A DNA stretch of 35,072 nucleotides. Origin: Nitrosomonas communis. Lineage in GTDB: Bacteria > Pseudomonadota > Gammaproteobacteria > Burkholderiales > Nitrosomonadaceae. This document shows positions 19,844 through 28,248 of this stretch, piece by piece (the stretch's first letter is position 1; each line of letters starts with the position of its first letter). Made by a program: the position numbers and the translations under genes. Under the pieces are notes generated by a model, which saw only the letters and a program-made list of their open reading frames with translations, was not told the origin of the DNA and did no database searches. Where the stretch lies: positions 1-35,072 of the forward strand of contig NZ_FOUB01000038.1 in the NCBI RefSeq assembly GCF_900114745.1, written 5' to 3'.

Positions 19844-20740
19844 TTATGCTTTATTCTCTTTTGATTGACTAACTTGCGCCATAACTTCAGCAGCAAAATC
19901 GTCAGACTTTTTCTCTATTCCCTCTCCAACTACGAAAAGAGTGAAACCATTAACCGTGACAGATTTGCTGGCAAGCAATTTCTCGACTGTTTGCTCAGGA
20001 TCCTTAACAAAAGGCTGACCTAGCAAGGTTACCTCAGCTAAATATTTCGCTATCCGTCCTTCCACCATTTTCTCGATAATATTAGCCGGCTTTCCGCTCT
20101 CTGCAGCCTGTGCTGTAAAAATCTGACGCTCATGTTCCAGCAAGTCTGGCGGTATTTGCTCACCAGAAACACATAACGGCTTACTTGCTGCAATATGCAT
20201 AGCCAAATCCTTACCTAGCGCTTCATCTCCACCAGAGTAATCGATCATCACCCCAATTTTTGATCCGTGCAGGTACATTGCAAGATTGCCTTTTGCCGTG
20301 TAACAAACACATCGTCTTATACTGATATTTTCTCCAAGCTTCATCACTAAAGCCTGGCGGGATGCTTCCACAGTTTCTCCATGAGGGAGCGTCATCGTCG
20401 AAAGCGCTCCTGTCTCAGCCACATTTTTTGCTGCAATCAACTGTGCCAAACTTTTTGCAAAATTAACGAAATCATCATTTTTTGCGACAAAATCAGTCTC
20501 GCAGTTAATTTCCACTAATGCGCCATTTTTTCTATCTGCTGAAATAAAAGCCCCAATAACACCTTCAGCAGCGATACGTCCAGATGCTTTACTTGCCTTG
20601 GCACCGCTTTTGATTCGCAACAAATCTTCCGCTGCTTTCATATCACCGCTCGTTTCTGCCAAGGCTTTTTTACACTCCATCATACCCAAGCCTGTTCGCT
20701 CACGTAATTCTTTTACCATACTTGCGGTAATTTCCGCCAT
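19844..20740 (-). CDS. tsf: Elongation factor Ts
   Basis: A 298-residue guanine-nucleotide exchange factor for EF-Tu. The N-terminal UBA-like domain shows [20 protein letters not shown]. The core contains the family signature [18 protein letters not shown] coiled-coil and C-terminal module end the protein ([13 protein letters not shown]). It is separated from rpsB by 179 bp, longer than the other gaps in the cluster. That gap holds a weak inverted repeat (ACAGAA 20840-20845 with TTCTGT 20870-20875) that might act as an attenuator. Confidence 0.98.
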   Translation of the reverse strand: MAEITASMVKELRERTGLGMMECKKALAETSGDMKAAEDLLRIKSGAKASKASGRIAAEGVIGAFISADRKNGALVEINCETDFVAKNDDFVNFAKSLAQLIAAKNVAETGALSTMTLPHGETVEASRQALVMKLGENISIRRCVCYTAKGNLAMYLHGSKIGVMIDYSGGDEALGKDLAMHIAASKPLCVSGEQIPPDLLEHERQIFTAQAAESGKPANIIEKMVEGRIAKYLAEVTLLGQPFVKDPEQTVEKLLASKSVTVNGFTLFVVGEGIEKKSDDFAAEVMAQVSQSKENKA

Positions 20741-20919
20741 ATTTACTCCAAGTACTAAAAACTTAATTATTGACTAATAAAGATGAAATAAAAGAGCAAG
20801 ATAATGGCTTTAATCATCTATCACTTTTTTTATTTTATTACAGAACCGAAAATGAACATCTGTTTCAAATTCTGTTTTTGCTCTAATTACTATCTTTCTA
20901 AATTTCCAGCTAAATCCAA

Positions 20920-21645
20920 TCAACTTTCAGCGCTAGAATTACTCATTTCGATAATTTCCTGGATAGATTGATTGCGCCCTTCCAAAATAGCATCAGCTGC
21001 TGCGCGCGCATAAAGACGTATAGCTTGGCCTGAATCATCATTGCCCGGAATAACATACTCCACGCCAGCTGGGCTATGATTAGTATCAACAATACCCACA
21101 ACAGGAATACCCAATTTGTTTGCCTCAGTGATGGTGCCTTTTTGATATCCCACATCAATAACAAACATAGCATCAGGCAGTCCTTTCATCTCCTTAATAC
21201 CGCCTAAACTGTTATTGAGCTTATCGAGTTCACGTTGAAAATCGAGTGCTTCTTTTTTGACGAACTTATCAAGCAAACCATCCTGCACCATTGCTTCCAT
21301 GTCTTGGAGACGCTTGATCGACTGTTTAATTGTTTTAAAATTAGTTAACATCCCTCCTAACCAGCGCTGGTTGATATAGGGAGAACCACAACGTGTTGCC
21401 TCCTCGCGAATAATATCGCGTGCCTGGCGTTTTGTTCCAACAAACAAAATAGTGCCTCCGTTTGCAGAAAGTCTGCGCAAATATTTCATCGCATCATCAA
21501 ACATGACCAAGGTCTTTTCAAGATTGATAATGTGAATCTTATTTCGCTGCCCAAAAATATACGGAGACATTTTTGGATTCCAGAAGCGGGTCTGATGTCC
21601 AAAATGTACACCAGCCTCTAACATTTGACGCATATTTACTGACAT
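20920..21645 (-). CDS. rpsB: 30S ribosomal protein S2
   Basis: A 241-residue small-subunit ribosomal protein. Blocks include [66 protein letters not shown] and [17 protein letters not shown]. It is the first gene of the long minus-strand cluster. A consensus promoter at 21798-21825 would give an untranslated leader of about 145 nt. In other proteobacteria S2 represses its own operon through the rpsB leader, so a similar control is plausible here but not shown. Confidence 0.99.
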   Translation of the reverse strand: MSVNMRQMLEAGVHFGHQTRFWNPKMSPYIFGQRNKIHIINLEKTLVMFDDAMKYLRRLSANGGTILFVGTKRQARDIIREEATRCGSPYINQRWLGGMLTNFKTIKQSIKRLQDMEAMVQDGLLDKFVKKEALDFQRELDKLNNSLGGIKEMKGLPDAMFVIDVGYQKGTITEANKLGIPVVGIVDTNHSPAGVEYVIPGNDDSGQAIRLYARAAADAILEGRNQSIQEIIEMSNSSAES

Positions 21646-21797
21646 AAAATTTCCTTTAGGGTTAAACCGCCACTCGTCTCCAGCTATTCTGCTTATTAAG
21701 CACCCTATAATGACAAGTGTGTGTATTTATTAATATTTACTATATGGATTACAATTAGACTTCCCTATATATTTTTGAGAGTCTTGTTACGCAGGCG

Positions 21798-21825
21798 ATT
21801 ATAACATGCTCTAGCCCACTCTCAA
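21798..21825 (-). promoter_or_regulatory. Sigma70 promoter of the rpsB cluster
   Basis: On the minus strand, TTGAGA (21820-21825) and a perfect TATAAT (21798-21803) are 16 bp apart. The predicted start is near 21790, about 145 nt before the rpsB ATG. No comparably good promoter is visible between rpsB and bamA, so this may serve much of the cluster. Confidence 0.65.
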
Positions 21826-21898
21826 GAAAGCCGTTTAACCAAAAATATTGATTGTGGCGCAAATAAATTTTGAATTACAAGAAATTACACAACGATCC

Positions 21899-22642
21899 TC
21901 AATCTGAGTAGCCACTAATTTTGTGACTCAAGCGATAAATATCGTTTAATCTGACGTTTTTATTATTGATCGTAATAATTCCTTCTTCTTGCAATCTGGA
22001 CAATGAACGACTAACCGTTTCAAGCTTGAGTCCCAGGTAGCTCCCGATCTCTTCTCGTGTCATTCTAAGAATAAAATTTGTGGATGAATATCCACGCTTG
22101 GCAAAACGTTCTGACAGGTTAAGTAAAAAAGCAGCTAATCGTTCTTCAGCTTTTCTACCCCCCATCAACATCATTATGGCGTGGTCTTGAACGATTTCAC
22201 GACTCATGATTTTATGAAAATGATGCATAAGCAAGGGAATACGACGGCTAATCTCTTCAAGTTTGATGAAAGGAACCTCACAAACCTCGCTATCCTCTAA
22301 CGCAACGGTATCACAAGTGTGTTTTTCTGAGCTAATTGCATCTAGCCCCAATAATTCCCCGGTCATATAGAACCCAGTAACCTGCTGACGACCATCCGAG
22401 TCAAGTACGCAAGATTTAAAAAAACCATTGCGGACAGCATAAAGTGATTTGAAAGCTAATCCAGCATGAAACAAGTGTTCTCCACGTCGAATTCTATACT
22501 TATGGTTAATCAAATTGCCTAAGAGCTCTGTTTCATCTTCATCAAGGCCCACTGGCAAACATATCTCTCGCAAACTACAAGTAGCACATTTCGATTCCGC
22601 TGTAGATACAATATAATTTTTGGCTATTGCGTGATTAGGCAA
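21899..22642 (-). CDS. fnr: FNR-type oxygen-sensing transcription regulator
   Basis: A 247-residue Crp/Fnr-family regulator. Cysteines at 19, 22 and 28 (CATCSLREICLP) and 110 (KHTCD) match the four ligands of the oxygen-labile [4Fe-4S] cluster of FNR. A cyclic-nucleotide-binding fold follows (VRNGFFKSCVLDSDGRQQVTGF), then a dimerisation helix. The C-terminal HTH is MTREEIGSYLGLKLETVSRSLSRLQEEGII, whose E-x-x-S-R recognition helix predicts a TTGAT-N4-ATCAA site. The start is TTG at 22642, with AGGA seven bases upstream and no in-frame ATG before the cysteine cluster. It would switch on low-oxygen respiration genes; the cytochrome gene directly upstream is an obvious but unproven candidate. Confidence 0.9.
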   Translation of the reverse strand: MPNHAIAKNYIVSTAESKCATCSLREICLPVGLDEDETELLGNLINHKYRIRRGEHLFHAGLAFKSLYAVRNGFFKSCVLDSDGRQQVTGFYMTGELLGLDAISSEKHTCDTVALEDSEVCEVPFIKLEEISRRIPLLMHHFHKIMSREIVQDHAIMMLMGGRKAEERLAAFLLNLSERFAKRGYSSTNFILRMTREEIGSYLGLKLETVSRSLSRLQEEGIITINNKNVRLNDIYRLSHKISGYSD

Positions 22643-22693
22643 GACAAATTCCTGATTAAATACGAATTAAGTCAATTCAAATTACCGCTTCAA

Positions 22694-22740
22694 TCAAAAA
22701 TGCCGCACAAGCAAACTATTCAGAAATCCTTATGCGGCAT
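22694..22740 (-). terminator. Rho-independent terminator of the cytochrome c gene
   Basis: On the minus strand ATGCCGCATAAG (22740-22729) pairs with CTTGTGCGGCAT (22711-22700), including one G-T pair, around a loop of about 17 nt. TTTTTG follows immediately. It lies 60 bp past the cytochrome stop and upstream of fnr, so the two genes are probably separate transcripts. Confidence 0.75.
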
Positions 22741-22800
22741 GGGGTAGCTCATAATGTCCAGCAGAAATCTCTATCACAGAAAATGACGGCCGTCAACAAT

Positions 22801-23109
22801 TTACTTAGTTGCGCTATTTTCCAATACATACTGTGCCAGACCTTCCACGGAATCACCCATGAGATTAGGGAAAGCAGGCATGCCAAAACCTTTCCCATTT
22901 CTAATCCTATCAATAATTGCATCCTTGTTGGCCATTTCCGGACTCAACGCCATTACCTTGCCATTTACAGGGGAATGGCATTTTGCACAAGCCTCCTTAA
23001 AAATAATCTCAGGCGTTGCGCCTGCTTCTGGCATATATTTATCTCTCGAACAGCCACTCAATACAACTAGCATACAACCTAATAACAACAAAGGCAGCTT
23101 TTTCTTCAT
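22801..23109 (-). CDS. Class I cytochrome c, predicted lipoprotein
   Basis: A 102-residue protein with a lipoprotein signal peptide: KKKLPLLLLGCMLVVLSGC, lipid-bearing Cys 20. The single heme site is CAKCH (residues 41-45), and the axial methionine is probably that in GFGMPAFPN. After processing this would be a small membrane-anchored monoheme electron carrier on the periplasmic side. AGGAGAG precedes the ATG at 23109. It has its own terminator. The electron partners are not identifiable from the neighbourhood, though fnr follows on the same strand. Confidence 0.88.
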   Translation of the reverse strand: MKKKLPLLLLGCMLVVLSGCSRDKYMPEAGATPEIIFKEACAKCHSPVNGKVMALSPEMANKDAIIDRIRNGKGFGMPAFPNLMGDSVEGLAQYVLENSATK

Positions 23110-23213
23110 TCTTCTCTCCTGTTAACTTCTAAATAATTAAACTCTTCTTTATATAGTTTATCATACTCATACTAAGCCCCCAAAATTGCTTACCACCCTC
23201 TGTAACTCAATTG

Positions 23214-23640
23214 TTACTTGTCAAGTCCTGTTTGATTTTGTAAAGATTTTTGGAATAACTCAGGTCGTTGATGGTGTCATTTTTCCAAAGCTTGAACAGG
23301 TACGATATGTCCCAATACTTTTTGCTGGATAGATTGATTGTAGATAAGAACATAGCGCAGCAAGGTCCGTTCAAGATTCTGGGCGGAATCGAAGCGTGTG
23401 GTTGAAGTGATCAGTGAACTCCTTACCGTTGTCGGTGAGCACTTTCTGGATAATGAAGGGGGCGGTTTTGATCAGACGTTGCAGGAAGTCTTGAGGGCAA
23501 GAGGCGGATTTATTGAGCAACAGCTCTACGTAAATACCAGCTTCAGTTGTGGCGGGAATAATTTATTCTTGTATGCCCGATACATCAGCACGCACTTGAT
23601 TTTGCGTTTTCAAGGATCGGCAAAATAACTGCTGACAATA
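23214..23640 (-). pseudogene. IS481-family transposase remnant, internally deleted
   Basis: The minus strand decodes in pieces that match the DDE core and C-terminus of IS481 transposases: AGIYVELLLNKSASCPQDFL, then IIQKVLTDNGKEFTDHFN, then (after a frameshift near 23385) SAQNLERTLLRYVLIYNQSI and QQKVLGHIVPVQALEK. A TGA where tryptophan is expected (23277-23279) is followed by HHQRPELFQKSL and QTGLDK, ending at TAA 23214-23216. The stretch between TDNGKEFTD and the tail region is missing, including the catalytic glutamate block, and another stop lies near 23577. The N-terminal half is gone. It is not functional. Confidence 0.75.
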
Positions 23641-23650
23641 ATGACGTCTG

Positions 23651-24103
23651 TTAATTTGTTTTGGAATAAATCACGACATCTCTGACTGGTATGCGCCATA
23701 TAAAAAATATTAATATCATTAGCAGTAAAATTAGCATCGACTTAAGCCAATAGGAAGATACAATCAGGATAGAGCTACCAAATGACAAGACGATCATAAA
23801 ATATACCCAGCGTTTGACTCGCCGTGATACGCTACGGTACTTGTACCACTCGTAAATGATGGGGCCAGTAATACGATTACTGAGCAAAAAATCATGAAGA
23901 CGTTCTGAACTGCGTGCAAAACAAGCCGTTGCTAGCAAGATAAACGGTGTAGTAGGAAGGATAGGCAAGAAAATACCCAATACACCCACCAGCAATGCCG
24001 TGATGCCGACCCCAAAATAAAGCCAACGCATAAGAAGAGAATCATGTAAATGCAGGATATGCACTCCATCACCATCCTGATTTGCTTGTTCGTTTAATTG
24101 CAT
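23651..24103 (-). CDS. DUF454 (YbaN-like) inner-membrane protein
   Basis: A 150-residue membrane protein. After a polar, aspartate- and histidine-rich N-terminus come hydrophobic helices around WLYFGVGITALLVGVLGIFL and at the C-terminus (VYFMIVLSFGSSILIV; SMLILLLMILIFFIW). The family signature is present as GIFLPILPTTPFILLATACFA, then RSSERLHDFLLSNRITGPII and Y-RSVSRRVK. YbaN family members are conserved inner-membrane proteins of unknown function. It stands alone between the IS481 remnant and the divergent FKBP gene. Confidence 0.85.
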   Translation of the reverse strand: MQLNEQANQDGDGVHILHLHDSLLMRWLYFGVGITALLVGVLGIFLPILPTTPFILLATACFARSSERLHDFLLSNRITGPIIYEWYKYRSVSRRVKRWVYFMIVLSFGSSILIVSSYWLKSMLILLLMILIFFIWRIPVRDVVIYSKTN

Positions 24104-24271
24104 ATGAATAAATAAATCGGATTATAAAATTTAAAAAAACAGAATGTCGTTAATAAGGCACAATAATATGAAACTGATGAATCGCCCTAAAGAGTAAGCC
24201 ATAGTGAGTATAATACTCGCTGCTGTTTGATGAAAGGTAATACATTTTTTGATTTTTCTTTTGAGGTCTTC

Positions 24272-24739
24272 ATGTATAGAATAAAAACTTCATTGAGTTT
24301 GAGCTTTTTTCTGCTAAGTTTAACGCTATTGCCGATGAGCGCTGTTGCCTACAAAGAACATGCCTCAGAGCCGCACACCGCCACGTCCGAAGTCACTGAA
24401 TTGCAAAAAATCGATGTCAAAGAAGGTGCAGGAGATGAAGCTGTGGTAGGTAAAACGGTGCGCGTTCACTACACAGGATGGCTTTATGATATTGCGGCTC
24501 CTGATAAAAAAGGAAAAAAATTTGATAGCTCACACGACCGAAAAGAGCCCTTTTCATTTTTGCTGGGTTCAGGACGTGTTATCAAAGGCTGGGATAAAGG
24601 GGTACTAGGAATGAAAGTTGGTGGGCAACGTACATTGATCATTCCCTCCAATATGGCTTATGGCGCGCACGGCGCTGGCAATGTGATTCCACCTAATGCG
24701 ACACTGATTTTCGATGTTGAATTGATTGGCTTGCAATAG
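24272..24739 (+). CDS. Exported FKBP-type peptidyl-prolyl isomerase
   Basis: A 155-residue protein from the ATG at 24272, which has GAGG nearby and opens directly into a signal peptide (SLSFFLLSLTLLPMSAVA). Upstream in-frame starts at 24227 and 24230 would bury it. The FKBP domain shows VGKTVRVHYTGWLYD, FSFLLGSGRVIKGWDKGVLG, MKVGGQRTLIIPSNMAYG and VIPPNATLIFDVELIGL, with the active-site Tyr, Asp, Phe and Trp residues in place. It is a single-domain periplasmic foldase, in contrast to the cytoplasmic slyD at 8933-9418. Confidence 0.93.
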   Translation: MYRIKTSLSLSFFLLSLTLLPMSAVAYKEHASEPHTATSEVTELQKIDVKEGAGDEAVVGKTVRVHYTGWLYDIAAPDKKGKKFDSSHDRKEPFSFLLGSGRVIKGWDKGVLGMKVGGQRTLIIPSNMAYGAHGAGNVIPPNATLIFDVELIGLQ

Positions 24740-24754
24740 CAGCCAATCCAGCCA

Positions 24755-24812
24755 GGTAACGCAGGTAAGGTAATCACCTGCACTCAGTAACAACTGTTTG
24801 ACTTGCGTTACC
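24755..24812 (+). other. Competing stem-loops upstream of the DUF748 gene
   Basis: GGTAACGCAGGT (24755-24766) can pair with ACTTGCGTTACC (24801-24812) at all but one position. Alternatively its GCAGGT (24761-24766) pairs with ACCTGC (24776-24781). The two folds are mutually exclusive. They lie between the FKBP stop and the DUF748 start; a short T5 occurs further on at 24829-24833. This could be an FKBP terminator region or a regulatory leader. The function is unknown. Confidence 0.4.
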
Positions 24813-24849
24813 CGCTTCCGGCAGGCTCGTTTTTAGGGGGTACGATTGC

Positions 24850-27800
24850 ATGGAAAATTCTTCAAATTCTCCTGTAGCAGCACATCGTTTCGTGACACGC
24901 AAGCGTCTCCTTATTTGCTTTGGTGCTGTCATACTGGTCATCGCACTGTTTGGATTGCTTGGCTATTATTGGTTACCCGGTTATGCAAAGACCAAGATTG
25001 AAGCAATCTTGTCTGAGAAGCTGAATCGGTCGGTTACCATTCAATCCATTGACATTCAGCCTTATACGCTAGAATTTACCGTACTGGGCTTCCAGATAGC
25101 GGAAAAAGCCAATACTGACAACCTTCTGTTTGCTTTCGATCGTTTATATGTTGATCTGAACGCTGAATCGATCAGGCACCTTGCACCCATTGTCAGCACC
25201 GTAACTTTAACAGCGCCCAGACTGCACCTCGTGCGTGAGGATAAGCACCGTTTCAATATTTCCGATCTGATCGAGCAATTTAAATCACAGCCTGCCAGCC
25301 CAGCAGATGATACACAAGACAAATCGCACTTTTCCATCAGCAACATCAGCATTGATGGAGGAACCGTAGCGTTTGAGGATCGGCTCAAAAAAAGCCAGCA
25401 GAATATTGACGAAATCAAACTGGGCATTCCATTTATCGCTAACTTTAAAAGCGTACAAACTAATTGGGTTGAACCCCATCTCAGCGCAACGATCAATGGC
25501 GCTCCATTTTCACTCGAAGGTAAGTTGCGTCCGTTTACTGACAGGCGTGAAGCAACGCTCTCGCTTAAGTTTAATGATATTGATCTGACTGATATCGATG
25601 AATATTCTCCCATTCCGGTCGGTTTCCGTCTACTTTCCGGAAACCTAGACAGCGATTTATCATTGGTTTTTACGCAAATGGTGGATAAAGCCCCTACCAT
25701 TAGCCTGTCTGGTCGCGCTGCACTCAAGAAACTGGCTATCAACAATGAAGCAGTTCAAGCGCCGCATCAGGTAGCGTTGGAACGGCTCGATATGACATTG
25801 CAGGAAGCAGTGCTGACCGAGCCTCAGCCTGTACAGACAACGATATCGCTGGCAGATGCAAAACTCACGCGTCATGGTGAAACGGAACCAGTGCTGCAAC
25901 TGCCGAAACTGGACATCGATATGATCAAGATTGATCGTGCGCAACGGCTTATTGAGCTGGGTTCGGTTATACTGGATGAGGCAGAGATATTGATACGCCG
26001 GCAAGCTGATGGTCAACTTGATCTGGCTCAATTGTTTATACTGGTATCACCACCCGGAAATGCTGTTCCCGAAGCAACATTGTCATCAGCGCCCCAATCA
26101 ATTCAATCTTCCATATCTATCACTCCTATTCCGGATAAAAAACCTGCCAATAGAACCGATGAATCCAGTGAATCAGAAAAAGTTGGCGTACTTTCAGCAA
26201 AAACTACCGTTCCCATTCCCGATCCCAAACCTGCTTATCTAGCGAGAACTGGCATTACAGAAATTAGCAAAGATCGAGGTGAGGTGACAACAGAATCTTC
26301 TACCCCCTTGATAAACACTGAAACCGGCAAAGCCTGGTCAACACAAATCAATCAAGTGAAATTGACTAATGCTTCAGTACGTTTTGAAGATCATACTCTG
26401 GCAAAAATAGCTCCAATGAACATTCATTCATTGAATTTGATGATTAACAATGTTGATGTGGACGATGTCACACCACTGGATCTCCTATTGCAAGCAACGA
26501 TTAATCAGCACGGCAGCATTGAAACCAGAGGCAATCTCAGGCGAACACCTTTAAAAACTGATCTCACCGTTAATTTCGAAAATGTTGATCTGGTACCTTT
26601 GCAAGGTTGGTTAAACGACCGATTAAATGCGCTTCTTACTCAGGGCGCGCTCTCGTTTCAGGGTAATATCAAGGCAGAGGGAGAACCGCTCAAAATAGCC
26701 CTAACTGGCAAAGGACAACTGACTAACTTCAATATAGTTGATAAGGCGAAAGGCTCTAGATTGCTGCGCTGGAAGAAAATCGATCTGGCAAACATAAAGT
26801 TTATCAACGAACCATTACGAGTGGACATTGCAACCATTGACCTCGCTGATTTTTATGCGCGCGTAACCTTATTGCCGAATAAGAAACTCAATCTTCACAG
26901 TCTTGTAAGGCAAGCAGAGCCCGCTCCCATTCCCGGGTCCACTTTGAACAGTTCAGTCAGTCAGCCAGCCCCTATTGCGCCAGCCGACAGTGCACCCTTG
27001 CCCGTTTATATTGATAAAATCGTTTTACGAAATGGTGATATTAATTTTGCGGATCAATTCATCAAACCGAGCTACCGTGCTAATTTGGCTAGACTCAAAG
27101 GCCAGATTGGACCACTTCATCCAGGTAAATCCGGAAAAATAGATATCCAAGGCTTCTTTGATCGATCTGCACCACTGCACATTTCAGGTATGATTGACCC
27201 ATTCAGTGGACAACTATCTCTCGATATCAAGTCAACCGCGACGGGGATCGATTTGCCAACGTTTAGCCCTTATTCTGGCAGATACATTGGCTATGTTATT
27301 GAGAAAGGAAAACTCTCGCTTGATGTCAATTACCATATTGAAGAAGGTGAATTGAAAGCGAAAAACAAAATCTTTTTGGATCAACTTGTTCTCGGAGACA
27401 AAACCGATAGTCCCGAGGCTGTGTCATTGCCACTCCATCTCGCCATATCGCTTCTCAAGAATAGACGTGGCGAAATAGACATTCGCCTGCCACTCAAGGG
27501 ATCGATCAACGATCCCGAGTTCAGTTTGACAGGCATTATCTGGACAGCATTTGTAAATTTGATCACCAAAGCTGCCACTGCCCCGTTTACCTTGCTAAGC
27601 TCTTTACTGAAAGATGAAGAGGAGCTGTCACAGATCAGCTTCCCTTCAGGCTACCCCACGCTTCAACCTGAAGCAGAAAAACGTCTGCAGGCACTCTCCG
27701 CGGCTTTGCTGGATCGTCCTGCGCTCAAGCTTGAAATAACGGGTTTTGCGGATCCGGTCAACGATCATGAAGAGCTCAAACGCGCATTACTCGATCGAAG

Positions 27801-28185
27801 AATCATGGCACAGAGACTTTCCGCAAGCGTAAAAAAAGGGCAGGCTACTACTGGCTCACTGGAGGAAATCAAGCTCGATGATAAAGAATATACCCGGTAT
27901 CTCACGCACGTCTATAAAGAAGCTGATTTCGAAAAACCCAAAAATATCATCGGATTGACCAAAAGCTTACCTGTAGAGGAAATGGAACAACTCATCCTCG
28001 CTCACACCACTATCAGTGATGATGAGCTGCATGAACTTGCGGAACAAAGAGCAAGCGCTGTCCTCTATTGGCTGATTGAGCGAGGTGGCATTCCGAACGA
28101 GCGCGTATTCGTGCTGGGAACAAAAGTGGAATCCGCAAGTGATAGTCAGCAATCTAACAGCCGAGTAGCATTCTCCTTAGAGTAA
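24850..28185 (+). CDS. DUF748 (AsmA-like) envelope protein
   Basis: A 1111-residue protein with one N-terminal membrane anchor (residues about 20-42, LLICFGAVILVIALFGLLGYYWL). A long periplasmic AsmA/YhdP-type region follows, in which beta-rich repeats recur (LNRSVTIQSIDIQPYTLEF; NISIDGGTVAFEDR; SVRFEDHTLAKIAP; VLRNGDINFADQF). A proline-rich, low-complexity linker sits near 405-460 with two similar units (ITPIPDKKPANR and VPIPDPKPAYLAR). The end resembles the C-terminus common in DUF748 proteins (LQPEAEKRLQALSAALLDRP, ITGFADP). Relatives are thought to bridge the inner and outer membranes for lipid transport; that role is inferred here. AGGGGG lies nine bases before the ATG. The mutY start follows 63 bp after its stop. 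Confidence 0.85.
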   Translation: MENSSNSPVAAHRFVTRKRLLICFGAVILVIALFGLLGYYWLPGYAKTKIEAILSEKLNRSVTIQSIDIQPYTLEFTVLGFQIAEKANTDNLLFAFDRLYVDLNAESIRHLAPIVSTVTLTAPRLHLVREDKHRFNISDLIEQFKSQPASPADDTQDKSHFSISNISIDGGTVAFEDRLKKSQQNIDEIKLGIPFIANFKSVQTNWVEPHLSATINGAPFSLEGKLRPFTDRREATLSLKFNDIDLTDIDEYSPIPVGFRLLSGNLDSDLSLVFTQMVDKAPTISLSGRAALKKLAINNEAVQAPHQVALERLDMTLQEAVLTEPQPVQTTISLADAKLTRHGETEPVLQLPKLDIDMIKIDRAQRLIELGSVILDEAEILIRRQADGQLDLAQLFILVSPPGNAVPEATLSSAPQSIQSSISITPIPDKKPANRTDESSESEKVGVLSAKTTVPIPDPKPAYLARTGITEISKDRGEVTTESSTPLINTETGKAWSTQINQVKLTNASVRFEDHTLAKIAPMNIHSLNLMINNVDVDDVTPLDLLLQATINQHGSIETRGNLRRTPLKTDLTVNFENVDLVPLQGWLNDRLNALLTQGALSFQGNIKAEGEPLKIALTGKGQLTNFNIVDKAKGSRLLRWKKIDLANIKFINEPLRVDIATIDLADFYARVTLLPNKKLNLHSLVRQAEPAPIPGSTLNSSVSQPAPIAPADSAPLPVYIDKIVLRNGDINFADQFIKPSYRANLARLKGQIGPLHPGKSGKIDIQGFFDRSAPLHISGMIDPFSGQLSLDIKSTATGIDLPTFSPYSGRYIGYVIEKGKLSLDVNYHIEEGELKAKNKIFLDQLVLGDKTDSPEAVSLPLHLAISLLKNRRGEIDIRLPLKGSINDPEFSLTGIIWTAFVNLITKAATAPFTLLSSLLKDEEELSQISFPSGYPTLQPEAEKRLQALSAALLDRPALKLEITGFADPVNDHEELKRALLDRRIMAQRLSASVKKGQATTGSLEEIKLDDKEYTRYLTHVYKEADFEKPKNIIGLTKSLPVEEMEQLILAHTTISDDELHELAEQRASAVLYWLIERGGIPNERVFVLGTKVESASDSQQSNSRVAFSLE

Positions 28186-28248
28186 TGGGTTTCAGTGGTA
28201 GTCATCCTCAACATATCCAATCAGGAACCGGATCATCGCATTTCTTTA

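Noticed and set aside
22643..22700. FNR site in front of fnr (TTGAATTGACTTAA)
   Set aside because: Only one half resembles TTGAT-N4-ATCAA; too weak to call autoregulation.
27600..28185. OmpA-like fusion at the end of the DUF748 protein as a novel architecture
   Set aside because: From memory this type of C-terminal segment is common in DUF748 proteins, so it is not a new fusion.
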